Assembly (NCBI GenBank): GCA_027012915.1
Contig: JALUYN010000258.1
Coordinates: forward strand, 1-14,574
Length of the DNA: 14,574 bases
Source of the DNA: Cellvibrionaceae bacterium
GTDB lineage: Bacteria; Pseudomonadota; Gammaproteobacteria; Pseudomonadales; Cellvibrionaceae
Direction: 5' to 3'
Part shown: positions 8,077 to 14,574 of the stretch, piece by piece
Layout of the letters: each line of letters opens with the position of its first letter
How positions within the stretch are numbered: position 1 is the stretch's first letter
Notes under the pieces: generated by a model
What the model was told of the DNA's origin: nothing
Seen by the model: the letters and a program-made list of their open reading frames with translations, nothing else
The model's database searches: none
Translations under genes and position numbers: made by a program

Positions 8077-8106
8077 TTATTGCGGTGTGAATACAGCTTA
8101 TTGCGG
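8077..8106 (-). repeat. Tandem 9-bp direct repeats abutting the hom -35
   Basis: CCGCAATAA occurs twice on the minus strand, at 8106-8098 and 8085-8077, 21 bases start to start (two helical turns). The proximal copy ends one base before the -35. The distal copy begins just after the dsbC stop codon. Layout resembles a tandem activator site, but I recognise no known regulator motif. Confidence 0.45.
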
Positions 8107-8111
8107 CGTAA

Positions 8112-8888
8112 TTATTGAGGCTCTAAACCCAGCATTGGAATCAGCTGCTTCGCGGGGACATAACCTGGCTGCAAAGTGCCGTCAGCCAGAACAATGGCTG
8201 GTGTTCCGTTTACACCGAGACTGTCGCCGAGTTCAAATTGCTCGATCACAGGGTGATTATCACAAGCTTCGCCAGTGAAATCACCGCGAGTCTTCAAATT
8301 GGTCATCGCACTTTGACGATCGTCCGCACACCAGGCGGATACCATTTTCTTATATGTCTTGCCCTGAGTTCCGCCAGAACGAGCATCTGCCATAACCCGA
8401 CCATTGTTCAACTCGCGGGTATAAGCCAGATAGCGCACTTCAATACCGTTAGCATTCAGCTCAGGAACTTCGGCGTGCAGCTTTCTGCAGTAGCCACAGT
8501 CCACGTCAGTAAACACGTAGATATGGGCCTTGGTTTCGCCTTCGGCAGGAAACACAATCTGATCTTTTGCGGGAATGGACTCTACCGCGGCTTTGCGCCT
8601 GGGCTTTTCCGCCTCTGCATAGAGGTCTACAAAACCCTTGCCTGGCTGATTGCCAAACAACGTACCCATAAACAAGTACTGAGTATCTTCGCTTATATAG
8701 ATGGGACCCCGTGGACCTTCTACCTGTATAAACCCTGGCACGGGGCTTTGGCTCATATTGGCAGAGGGCAGCCCCAACACCTCCAGAATTCTGTCCGAAA
8801 CCTCTTTGGATACGGTGCCATCAGCCAGGGTCAAGGGAGCAAACAAAAAGGTAGACAGCAGTAACAAACGCTTTAAATAGTACTTCAT
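8112..8888 (-). CDS. dsbC: Periplasmic thiol:disulfide interchange protein DsbC
   Basis: Disulfide isomerase that reshuffles wrong disulfides in exported proteins and is kept reduced by DsbD. I chose the ATG at 8888 (258 residues) because it begins a clear signal peptide, MKYYLKRLLLLSTFLFAPL, with cleavage likely after LTLA near residue 22; upstream in-frame starts would add 44 residues that bury it. A GAGAG ribosome site lies 4 bases before the ATG. The N-terminal dimerisation domain (about 25-85) is followed by a thioredoxin fold with active site CGYC at 131-134, cis-proline P230 in NGTPA, and the second cysteine pair C187/C209 expected of DsbC. Slightly longer than the E. coli precursor. 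The kinase gene ends 144 bases upstream; hom follows. The dsbC-hom-thrC order is as I recall it in Pseudomonas. Confidence 0.95.
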   Translation of the reverse strand: MKYYLKRLLLLSTFLFAPLTLADGTVSKEVSDRILEVLGLPSANMSQSPVPGFIQVEGPRGPIYISEDTQYLFMGTLFGNQPGKGFVDLYAEAEKPRRKAAVESIPAKDQIVFPAEGETKAHIYVFTDVDCGYCRKLHAEVPELNANGIEVRYLAYTRELNNGRVMADARSGGTQGKTYKKMVSAWCADDRQSAMTNLKTRGDFTGEACDNHPVIEQFELGDSLGVNGTPAIVLADGTLQPGYVPAKQLIPMLGLEPQ

Positions 8889-9032
8889 AAGACTCTCAGT
8901 AAATTGATTACAGTCCAGGGTGGGCCCAGGGCCATTCAGGCTCAGCGACTCTACCACCATTGACTCGTTACGCAAATACCGAGCCTTGGAACCCATACAG
9001 TCGCGAAGGTTCCGTAACAAACCGGAAAGCCC

Positions 9033-11087
9033 TCAATCCATGCGAGCAACCAATCCGCTGAGCAGTTTTTTCAAGCGCGAAGGTGTGAGTGGTTTGGTCA
9101 AAAAGTCATTCATACCTGCCGCCATCGCCCGACTCCGATAATCGTCAACCGCGTGAGCAGTGAGGGCAGCAATATAGGTGACATTTTTGGGCTCCGGTAA
9201 CTGGCGAATAGCCCGGGTGGCTTCAAAGCCATCCATCACAGGCATTTCACAGTCCATCAACACCAGATCATAGGGCTCGGCGCTGCCCTGTATTCGCTCT
9301 ACGGCTTGCGAGCCGTCGACGCACAGATCTGCTGAGATACCAAATTTTTTCAAGAGTCCCACAGCCACTTTTTGATTGACTCTGTCGTCCTCAACAATCA
9401 AGGTCTTTATGGTACTTACTTTGCTCTCGACGATGTCACCGGACAGGGCTTCGTCACTTTCATCAGCCTGCAGCGGCAGCTCCAGAACAAACTCCGTCCC
9501 CTGCCCCTGCTCCGTCTCAAATGTCAGCTCACCCCCCATCAAAATCGACAGCTGCCGGCAGATCGCCAAACTGAGCCCCACACCTCGTAGGGAGCGACCC
9601 GTCTTTAGCTCTCGTTGCTGCACAAAGGGCGTAAAAATCTGAGGCTGTAATTCAGGCTCAATCCCAGGCCCCGTGTCTGCAACTACAATCCGTAAATAGT
9701 CTTCGCCGTTACGGGACAAGGACTCCGCACTCAAACGTACCTCACCTTGCGAAGTGTATTGAATGGCGTTACTCATCAAACCCAGCACTATTTGCGTCAG
9801 GCGGCGAGCGTCCAGTAACAGTTGCGCCGGCACACCCTGCCCTATGTCCAATCTCAATTGCAGGGACTTTTCGGCGGCGGAATTAGCGAGCACGCGATGG
9901 CACTCTTGCAGCAAGTCTTGAAGATCACAGGGAGAGGCCTCCAACTGCAAACTACCCTCTTGAAGATTCGCGAGATCAATCACCGCAGTGATTACGTCTA
10001 ATAGATGGCGGCCCGACTGCTCAATATTACCCACGTATTCACGTTGCTTTTCGTCCAGGTTCGTCATACTCAGCAATTCGGCAACACCCAACACTCCATT
10101 AAGAGGCGTGCGCAGTTCGTGGCTCACAATCCCCAAAAAATTCTTCTTGGCCGCGCTAGCCGCTTCAGCCTCGAGCAAACGGGATTGCGTAAGATGCAGT
10201 TCACGGTTACTGACTGACTGCTGCAGCAAGTCCGCCAGTTCGTTAGTGAGAGAGATTTCATCATTGGCCCAGCGACGTTTGACGCCCTGTTGCTCCAGCG
10301 TGATCAACCCAATAACTTCACCGCCCCTACGCACAGGCACAGCCAATAGAGATTTGACGTCATGATGGGAAATGTACTGTCCCACTTCACCTTCAGATGT
10401 ACGGGGGTCCTGCTGAGCATCATAGACATCAAGCGCACGACCTCGACTCAATGGCTCTAGAAACGCTGGATATTCTTTAACCAGGAGAGTTTCACCCGAC
10501 GAAAAGTGGTCATTGGCCACCACATACAGGCACAAGCGGCGCAACACGCCCTTGCTGGCATTCAAAGTCCAAACACTGCCGCGATCTATGCTCATGACTT
10601 CAGCCACGGTAGTCAGGCATTCTCTGGCGTACACCTCGACATTACCGCGCCCCAGATTTTCGCTGCGAGCAAGATTAAGAACCGCGCCCTGGAATTCACG
10701 AATGCGCTGCAATTGCTGTTGATGATGAGAGGAGTCAAAAATAAAACCGACGATCTCCTGGAGATCGCCATTCTCATCATAGATTCCGCGACCTCGCTCC
10801 CATAGATAAATACGCTTCCCGGCGCGAGTCTCTGCCCGATACTCGAGGCTGTAATCACCGCAATCCGCCAGCGCCTGACGCACAGTCTCGTGGACGTAGT
10901 CGACATCCTCCGGCAACACGAGATCGCGTAACAAGAGCTGCCGCTCTATGCACTCTCTCGCGGTGTACCCCGTCAGATCCACAACTTGTTCGCCAATTTC
11001 AAGCAGAGCCCACCCCGCAGCGTCTCTACCGAGACGATAGGCGACGCCGGGTAAACCTGCGATCAAATGATTGGAAAAATTACTCAC
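9033..11087 (-). CDS. Soluble hybrid sensor histidine kinase: PAS, GAF, HisKA, HATPase, receiver
   Basis: A cytoplasmic signalling kinase of 684 residues from the GTG at 11087. I prefer this start because GGAG lies 5 bases upstream; a GTG at 11114 would add nine residues and has no ribosome site. Domains: PAS with PAC-like end (about 8-120), GAF (about 135-290), short coiled linker, HisKA with H-box SHELRTPLNG and H323, HATPase with N440 in LMSNAIQYT, D471 in DTGPGI and the GVGLSLAI loop near 502-509, then a receiver with D567/D568, phospho-acceptor D612 in LVLMDCEMPVMDG, T643 and K665. No membrane helix or signal peptide, so the stimulus is internal: a PAS ligand or redox state, and a GAF ligand. 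No HPt domain, output domain or partner regulator is encoded nearby, so phosphate must pass to proteins encoded elsewhere. The target is unknown. Confidence 0.92.
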   Translation of the reverse strand: MSNFSNHLIAGLPGVAYRLGRDAAGWALLEIGEQVVDLTGYTARECIERQLLLRDLVLPEDVDYVHETVRQALADCGDYSLEYRAETRAGKRIYLWERGRGIYDENGDLQEIVGFIFDSSHHQQQLQRIREFQGAVLNLARSENLGRGNVEVYARECLTTVAEVMSIDRGSVWTLNASKGVLRRLCLYVVANDHFSSGETLLVKEYPAFLEPLSRGRALDVYDAQQDPRTSEGEVGQYISHHDVKSLLAVPVRRGGEVIGLITLEQQGVKRRWANDEISLTNELADLLQQSVSNRELHLTQSRLLEAEAASAAKKNFLGIVSHELRTPLNGVLGVAELLSMTNLDEKQREYVGNIEQSGRHLLDVITAVIDLANLQEGSLQLEASPCDLQDLLQECHRVLANSAAEKSLQLRLDIGQGVPAQLLLDARRLTQIVLGLMSNAIQYTSQGEVRLSAESLSRNGEDYLRIVVADTGPGIEPELQPQIFTPFVQQRELKTGRSLRGVGLSLAICRQLSILMGGELTFETEQGQGTEFVLELPLQADESDEALSGDIVESKVSTIKTLIVEDDRVNQKVAVGLLKKFGISADLCVDGSQAVERIQGSAEPYDLVLMDCEMPVMDGFEATRAIRQLPEPKNVTYIAALTAHAVDDYRSRAMAAGMNDFLTKPLTPSRLKKLLSGLVARMD

Positions 11088-11092
11088 AGCTG

Positions 11093-11096
11093 CTCC
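11093..11096 (-). promoter_or_regulatory. Ribosome binding site that decides the hybrid kinase start
   Basis: GGAG on the minus strand, 5 bases before the GTG at 11087. The longer alternative start at 11114 has nothing comparable. Confidence 0.55.
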
Positions 11097-11142
11097 ATGC
11101 TGACTTTTATCCACTCAGTGTGGCACAAAGCCCCAGAAAACG

Positions 11143-11178
11143 AAAAAAAGCCCCACAACCCTATGGCTGTGAGGCTTT
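11143..11178 (-). terminator. Rho-independent terminator of the sulfatase gene
   Basis: AAAGCC (11147-11152) pairs GGCTTT (11173-11178), one C/A mismatch, then CACA (11154-11157) pairs TGTG (11168-11171), loop 10 bases. On the minus strand seven T residues follow (11149-11143). It lies 41 bases past the sulfatase stop and about 56 bases before the kinase start, so the two genes are probably not one operon. Confidence 0.88.
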
Positions 11179-11218
11179 CAGATCACGCTCCGAGTCAGCT
11201 GGTTGCCGGGCAAGTCTT

Positions 11219-12748
11219 CTATTGCTGGCGTCGCATAAACTGCTCAACTATCTGATCAATACTGAAGCTGGCTGGCCGCTGTCGCTGCGGATATTCTCTA
11301 AAGGAGTTAAGAAAACGCGCCACTTCTGCCTGCGCGGGATAGATCATAAACAGATGTTCAGCGAACCAGCGATCGTAATCCATCGCCTCAATAGGTGCAC
11401 GCTCAAAGGGGTCTTGCCTGAGATTAATCAACCTCGGCACCCGCAGTGGTGTAAAAGGCTCGCTCCAGACATCCAGACCATGGGCGCGCTGCTCGGAAAA
11501 TACCATCTTCCAATCCCCCATTCTCAAAGCCGAGAGATTGCCGTCATCGGTAAAATAGAACAGGGTTTTGCGGGCGCCCTGCGCTGCTTCACCGGTAATA
11601 TGCGGCAACTGGTTAAAACCATCGAGATGTACTTTGAACGACTTATTACCCAGTTTGTGTCCGTTCATCAATTTTTGCTTGATATCTGCTTCACCCACAG
11701 CGGCCATCAAAGTAGGGACCCAGTCCTGATGACTGATAATTTCGTTGGAAACAGAATTGGCCTCAATTTTTCCAGGCCAGCGCACCATGGCTGGAACCCG
11801 GAAACCACCTTCCCAAGTGGTGTTCTTTTCACCGCGAAAGGGAATCGTGCCGCCGTCAGGCCAGGAAAATACCTCGGCGCCATTGTCGGTTGAATAGAGC
11901 ACGATGGTATTGTCTGCGATGCCCAGCTCTTCGAGCTTATCCAGCAAACGGCCCACGTGATAATCGTGTTCCGCCATGCCATCAGCATAGATTCCCTGCC
12001 CCGTTTTGCCCTCCCACTTCTCACTCAGGCGAGTCCATACATGCATTCGGGTAGAGTTGAACCAAAGAAAGAAAGGCTTCTCGGCCTTCGCCGCTTTATC
12101 CATAAACTGTAACGACGATTCGAGGAACTCTTCATCAACCGTCTCCATACGCTTCTTGGTCAAAGCACCTGTGTCCTCGACACGACCATCCGCGTGGGAA
12201 TGAATAACCCCTCGAGGGCCAAAACGCTTCTTCATTTCCGGATTCTTTGGATAATCCGGATGTTCAGGTTCGTCTTCTGCATTCAAGTGATAGAGATTTC
12301 CGAAAAACTCATCGAAACCATGATTGGTAGGCAAAAACTCATCGCGGTCCCCCAGGTGGTTCTTGCCAAACTGTCCAGTTACATATCCGTGGGGTTTCAG
12401 CATTTCTGCAAGGGTGGGATCTTCTTTCTGCAGACCAATGGGCGCGCCAGGCATTCCCACCTTTGTCAAACCGGTACGCACCGGGTGCTGTCCAGTGATA
12501 AACGCCGACCGTCCGGCGGTACAGCTCTGTTCGCCATAGGCGTCGGTAAACAGCATCCCCTCATTGGCAATTCGATCAATATTCGGTGTGCGGTACCCCA
12601 TCATGCCGCGGTTGTAGGCACTGATATTGAACCAGCCCACATCATCACCCCAGATAACCAGGATATTGGGCTTATCAGCTGCGGAAAGGTAAGGCGCTAT
12701 TACGCTTGTAAAAACGAACGCCAGAAAACTCAGAAATGATTTTTTCAT
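11219..12748 (-). CDS. Secreted cysteine-type sulfatase (arylsulfatase family)
   Basis: Family S1 sulfatase that would hydrolyse a sulfate ester in the periplasm or outside the cell. The ATG at 12748 gives 509 residues and starts a signal peptide, MKKSFLSFLAFVFTSVIAPY, with cleavage likely after LSA near residue 23; an in-frame start at 12769 would add seven residues before it. Metal ligands D35/D36 (WGDDVGW) and D288/N289 (STDNG) are present. The signature CTAGRSAFITG at 76-86 has C76, to be oxidised to formylglycine, with R80. K129 and H131 (FGKNHLGD), H236 (STRMHVW) and K308 complete a plausible active site. It differs from the textbook CxPxR signature by alanine at the third position. The sequence looks like broad arylsulfatases from marine bacteria; the true substrate, small aryl sulfate or sulfated glycan, cannot be told. 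No formylglycine-generating enzyme gene or transporter is adjacent. It has its own terminator. Confidence 0.92.
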   Translation of the reverse strand: MKKSFLSFLAFVFTSVIAPYLSAADKPNILVIWGDDVGWFNISAYNRGMMGYRTPNIDRIANEGMLFTDAYGEQSCTAGRSAFITGQHPVRTGLTKVGMPGAPIGLQKEDPTLAEMLKPHGYVTGQFGKNHLGDRDEFLPTNHGFDEFFGNLYHLNAEDEPEHPDYPKNPEMKKRFGPRGVIHSHADGRVEDTGALTKKRMETVDEEFLESSLQFMDKAAKAEKPFFLWFNSTRMHVWTRLSEKWEGKTGQGIYADGMAEHDYHVGRLLDKLEELGIADNTIVLYSTDNGAEVFSWPDGGTIPFRGEKNTTWEGGFRVPAMVRWPGKIEANSVSNEIISHQDWVPTLMAAVGEADIKQKLMNGHKLGNKSFKVHLDGFNQLPHITGEAAQGARKTLFYFTDDGNLSALRMGDWKMVFSEQRAHGLDVWSEPFTPLRVPRLINLRQDPFERAPIEAMDYDRWFAEHLFMIYPAQAEVARFLNSFREYPQRQRPASFSIDQIVEQFMRRQQ

Positions 12749-12876
12749 TATTATTCGACCTGAAATCAATGACCAGAATTGCTTCCTAAGAACAGCAACA
12801 CCAAGGTTTTGTTACGAAAGCCAGTGTATTAAAAACAGGCAAAGGACGCTGGTTTGAACAAGCCAAGAAATTAGCC

Positions 12877-12886
12877 TGTCGCGACA
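12877..12886. repeat. 10-bp perfect palindrome upstream of the sulfatase
   Basis: TGTCGCGACA, 129 bases before the sulfatase ATG, in a 197-base stretch (12749-12945) that holds no gene I can support. It could be an operator, but symmetry does not extend further and no nearby promoter is convincing. Confidence 0.25.
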
Positions 12887-12945
12887 ATCTGACTTAGACA
12901 AGAAATCGCGGCTGGTATTGGGTATCGATTTCAAGAATTACAGGC

Positions 12946-12976
12946 AAAAAAAATCCCCGCCAAGGCGAGGATTTTT
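12946..12976 (-). terminator. Rho-independent terminator of the rimM-trmD-rplS operon
   Basis: AAAATCC (12950-12956) pairs GGATTTT (12969-12975); after one mismatch CGC pairs GCG around a CAAG loop. Read on the minus strand it is followed by eight T residues (12953-12946). It lies 33 bases past the rplS stop. Confidence 0.92.
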
Positions 12977-13008
12977 GGCTCGATCCCGAGGGATCAGAAA
13001 AGCACAAC

Positions 13009-13359
13009 TTAGCTGAGCTTCTCTTTGATTCGAGCCGCTTTACCAGTCAGCTCACGCAGGTAGTACAGCTTGGCCTGACGAACGTCACCACGACGCTTAA
13101 CGGTAATGCTATCAACCAGTGGGCTGTGAGTCTGGAAAGTACGCTCAACGCCTACACCGTGAGAGATTTTACGAACGGTGAAAGCGGAGTTCAGACCACG
13201 GTTGCGAATGCCGATAACCACACCCTCAAACGCCTGCAGACGCTCACGGTTACCTTCTTTAACCTTCACCTGAACCACTACGGTATCACCAGGGGAGAAT
13301 TCCGGCAGGTCTTTCTTCAGTTGTTCGTTATCCAGTTCCTGGATGATCTTGTTAGTCAT
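13009..13359 (-). CDS. rplS: Large-subunit ribosomal protein L19 (bL19)
   Basis: Ribosomal protein at the interface of the 50S and 30S subunits. It has 116 residues, the usual size, and the expected sequence throughout: an N-terminal [21 protein letters not shown] helix region, [29 protein letters not shown], then the conserved [18 protein letters not shown] stretch and a basic end, [20 protein letters not shown]. The ATG at 13359 has an excellent ribosome site, AGGAG at 13371-13367 with 7-base spacing, consistent with high expression. It is the last gene of its operon, 96 bases after trmD; that spacer is long for this operon and can fold (see separate entry). Confidence 0.98.
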   Translation of the reverse strand: MTNKIIQELDNEQLKKDLPEFSPGDTVVVQVKVKEGNRERLQAFEGVVIGIRNRGLNSAFTVRKISHGVGVERTFQTHSPLVDSITVKRRGDVRQAKLYYLRELTGKAARIKEKLS

Positions 13360-13385
13360 GTTTCTGCTCCTAGAGTCAGAGGTTG

Positions 13386-13453
13386 TAGCTTCTCAGCTAT
13401 TTGAGGGAACAATAGTAAGGAGCCCATGCCAGCCCGTTCTACCGTAAGTTCCC
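13386..13453 (-). promoter_or_regulatory. Structured RNA leader between trmD and rplS
   Basis: In the minus-strand RNA GGGAAC (13453-13448) can pair with GUUCCC (13410-13405), starting two bases after the trmD stop. A second hairpin, UAGCU-GAGA-AGCUA (13399-13386), has a GNRA-type tetraloop and ends 15 bases before the rplS ribosome site. No T-run follows either stem. Possible mRNA processing or autoregulatory element; inferred from base pairing only. Confidence 0.35.
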
Positions 13454-13455
13454 AG

Positions 13456-14229
13456 TTAATGTTTACCCTTATCCGCCTGACCTTGCTGATCCTGCCGATA
13501 AGCGTTGAGCAACTGTTGCTGCTCTTGATTCAATTCTTTACCTTCCAGCAGATCCGGGCGTCGCTGCCAGGTTCTACCTAACGCCTGCTGTAAACGCCAG
13601 CGTCTGATATGTTCGTGGTTGCCTGACAGTAGCACCGCTGGCACCTTGCGTCCTTCATAAACTTCAGGCCGCGTGTAATGTGGGCAATCCAGCAAGCCAT
13701 CCGTAAACGAATCCTGCTCTGCCGATTGCGCGTGCCCCAATACTCCAGGGAGCAAACGCACCACAGCGTCGATAACCACCATGGCTCCCAACTCACCACC
13801 ACTGAGAACATAGTCACCAATGGACAGTTCGCGATCAATTTCGAGCTCTATGAGCCGTTCGTCGATGCCTTCGTAGCGGCCAGCAATCAATACCAGATTG
13901 CACTCTGCTGCCGCCATAGATTCAGCCTGAGACTGCTGCAATGGCTGCCCCTGAGGCGACAAATACACCACCTCACACTGAGCGCCCTCTTCACAGGCCC
14001 ACTGCCTCGCCGCTTGAATAGCGTCTCGCAATGGCTGGATCATCATCAACATGCCAGGACCACCTCCATAGGGGCGATCATCCACCGTCTCGTGACGATC
14101 TTCGGTAAAGCTCCTGGGATTCCAGCAACGCAGCTCTACCTTATCTTGTTTCATGGCTCGGCCAGTAACACCGTATTCACTGACGGCCTGAAACATTTCC
14201 GGAAACAGAGTGACAACAGCAATTTTCAC
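13456..14229 (-). CDS. trmD: tRNA (guanine-N1)-methyltransferase TrmD
   Basis: SPOUT-family enzyme that methylates G37 of tRNAs reading CUN, CCN and CGG codons using S-adenosylmethionine, preventing +1 frameshifts. It has 257 residues, close to the usual 255. Motifs: VVTLFPEMF at 5-13, PYGGGPGM at 53-60, the knotted cofactor site LSPQG at 90-94, [11 protein letters not shown] at 116-126 and [11 protein letters not shown] at 136-146, and the acidic D173 in the SAEQDSF loop needed for proton removal. The C-terminal tRNA-binding domain is present and ends in a polar, glutamine-rich tail. The start is GTG at 14229 with GGGAG about 10 bases upstream; no in-frame ATG is available. It lies 41 bases after rimM and 96 bases before rplS, in the standard operon order. 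Confidence 0.97.
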   Translation of the reverse strand: MKIAVVTLFPEMFQAVSEYGVTGRAMKQDKVELRCWNPRSFTEDRHETVDDRPYGGGPGMLMMIQPLRDAIQAARQWACEEGAQCEVVYLSPQGQPLQQSQAESMAAAECNLVLIAGRYEGIDERLIELEIDRELSIGDYVLSGGELGAMVVIDAVVRLLPGVLGHAQSAEQDSFTDGLLDCPHYTRPEVYEGRKVPAVLLSGNHEHIRRWRLQQALGRTWQRRPDLLEGKELNQEQQQLLNAYRQDQQGQADKGKH

Positions 14230-14270
14230 TGCAAGCTGACTCCCATCAGTTCCAGCGAGCTTAAGGGGCC

Positions 14271-14574
14271 TTAAAACTCAGGGTCCCAATCCACTCGAAT
14301 TTGTTCTTGCTCCAGATCCACATTCAACACGTAGAGATCTGGCACATAGGGGATCAATCGCTCAGTTTGATCCAAACTCTGCTCACTCCCCTTTACCACC
14401 AACACGTCGTTGGCTCCGGTTTCAAGCAGATGGGAAACAGTCCCAAGATCAGCCTCAACACCCCCAAATACGGTTACCACCTTTAGACCTACCAGCTGGT
14501 GCCAGTAATACTCTCCGGCGTCCAATTCTGGCATCTGCTGCCGCTCAACGGCCACATCAACCTGGCAATAATCC
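14271..14574 (-). CDS. rimM: Ribosome maturation factor RimM, C-terminal part (5' end beyond window)
   Basis: The last 101 complete codons of RimM, which binds S19 in the 30S head and helps assemble and process 16S rRNA. The visible part is the PRC-barrel domain: [19 protein letters not shown], in which YYWHQLVGL is the family hallmark, then [16 protein letters not shown] and the terminal VDWDPEF. The frame stays open to the right edge, so the N-terminal half and start are outside. A GTG at 14555 lies inside the gene and is not its start. Its place immediately before trmD is the normal operon order (rpsP, rimM, trmD, rplS). Confidence 0.95.
   Translation of the reverse strand, partial: DYCQVDVAVERQQMPELDAGEYYWHQLVGLKVVTVFGGVEADLGTVSHLLETGANDVLVVKGSEQSLDQTERLIPYVPDLYVLNVDLEQEQIRVDWDPEF

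Noticed and set aside
8923..8933. GC-rich palindrome GGCCC-A-GGGCC about 35 bases before dsbC as operator
   Set aside because: Short, no convincing promoter alongside it, and GC-rich symmetric runs arise easily; I could not support a role.
8889..9020. A 44-residue N-terminal extension of DsbC from an upstream in-frame start at 9020
   Set aside because: It would bury a clear signal peptide that begins at the ATG at 8888, which has its own ribosome site.
9010..9027. Hairpin TTCCG/CGGAA after the kinase gene as terminator
   Set aside because: Only five base pairs and no T-run on the minus strand, so termination is not supported.
1..14574. Mobile element, prophage, CRISPR or defence system
   Set aside because: No transposase, integrase, Cas, toxin-antitoxin or restriction motifs, no spaced repeat array and no terminal inverted repeats were found on either strand.

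Overview
The window looks like the chromosome of a Gammaproteobacterium, most likely a marine, polysaccharide-using relative of the Pseudomonas/Cellvibrio side of the class. This rests on gene content and order (rimM-trmD-rplS, dsbC-hom-thrC-recJ, divergent tesA/ybbAP), protein sequences close to those families, a moderate base composition and a secreted sulfatase. The genus cannot be fixed from the sequence alone. Every gene except tesA is on the minus strand, coding is dense, and no gap between genes exceeds about 230 bases. I see no tRNA, rRNA, CRISPR array, insertion sequence, prophage or plasmid element.

Layout from right to left, which is the direction of transcription. (1) 14574-13009: the end of rimM, then trmD and rplS, the distal part of the ribosome and tRNA maturation operon, closed by a strong intrinsic terminator at 12946-12976. 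(2) 12748-11219: a secreted cysteine-type sulfatase with its own terminator at 11143-11178. (3) 11087-9033: a soluble PAS-GAF hybrid histidine kinase with a C-terminal receiver. (4) 8888-8112: dsbC, the periplasmic disulfide isomerase. (5) 7958-5221: hom-thrC, the aspartate-semialdehyde to threonine branch, behind a good sigma70-type promoter and a structured leader, ending in a terminator at 5165-5201. (6) 5129-3396: recJ, a 5'-3' single-strand exonuclease. (7) 2700-3359: tesA on the plus strand, convergent with recJ. (8) 2617-1: ybbA-ybbP, an ABC transporter ATPase and its large permease, divergent from tesA; ybbP is cut by the left edge.

The core blocks are housekeeping: translation, threonine and methionine precursor supply, recombination and repair, disulfide quality control, and a lysophospholipase/thioesterase beside an export-type ABC pair. 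The sulfatase and the hybrid kinase are the accessory-looking part, placed between the trmD operon and dsbC where I recall xerD lying in Pseudomonas. I found no convincing previously undescribed system. The most interesting signals are regulatory: the hom control region (tandem 9-bp repeats 21 bp apart abutting the -35, an inverted repeat over the spacer, and a long leader hairpin), structured RNA before rplS, and the arrangement around recJ, which has a terminator just upstream, no clear ribosome site, and its stop codon in a hairpin loop.

Several genes use non-ATG starts (hom TTG; thrC, trmD and the kinase GTG). For thrC and the kinase I chose starts by Shine-Dalgarno spacing and family N-termini; the choices are explained in those entries.
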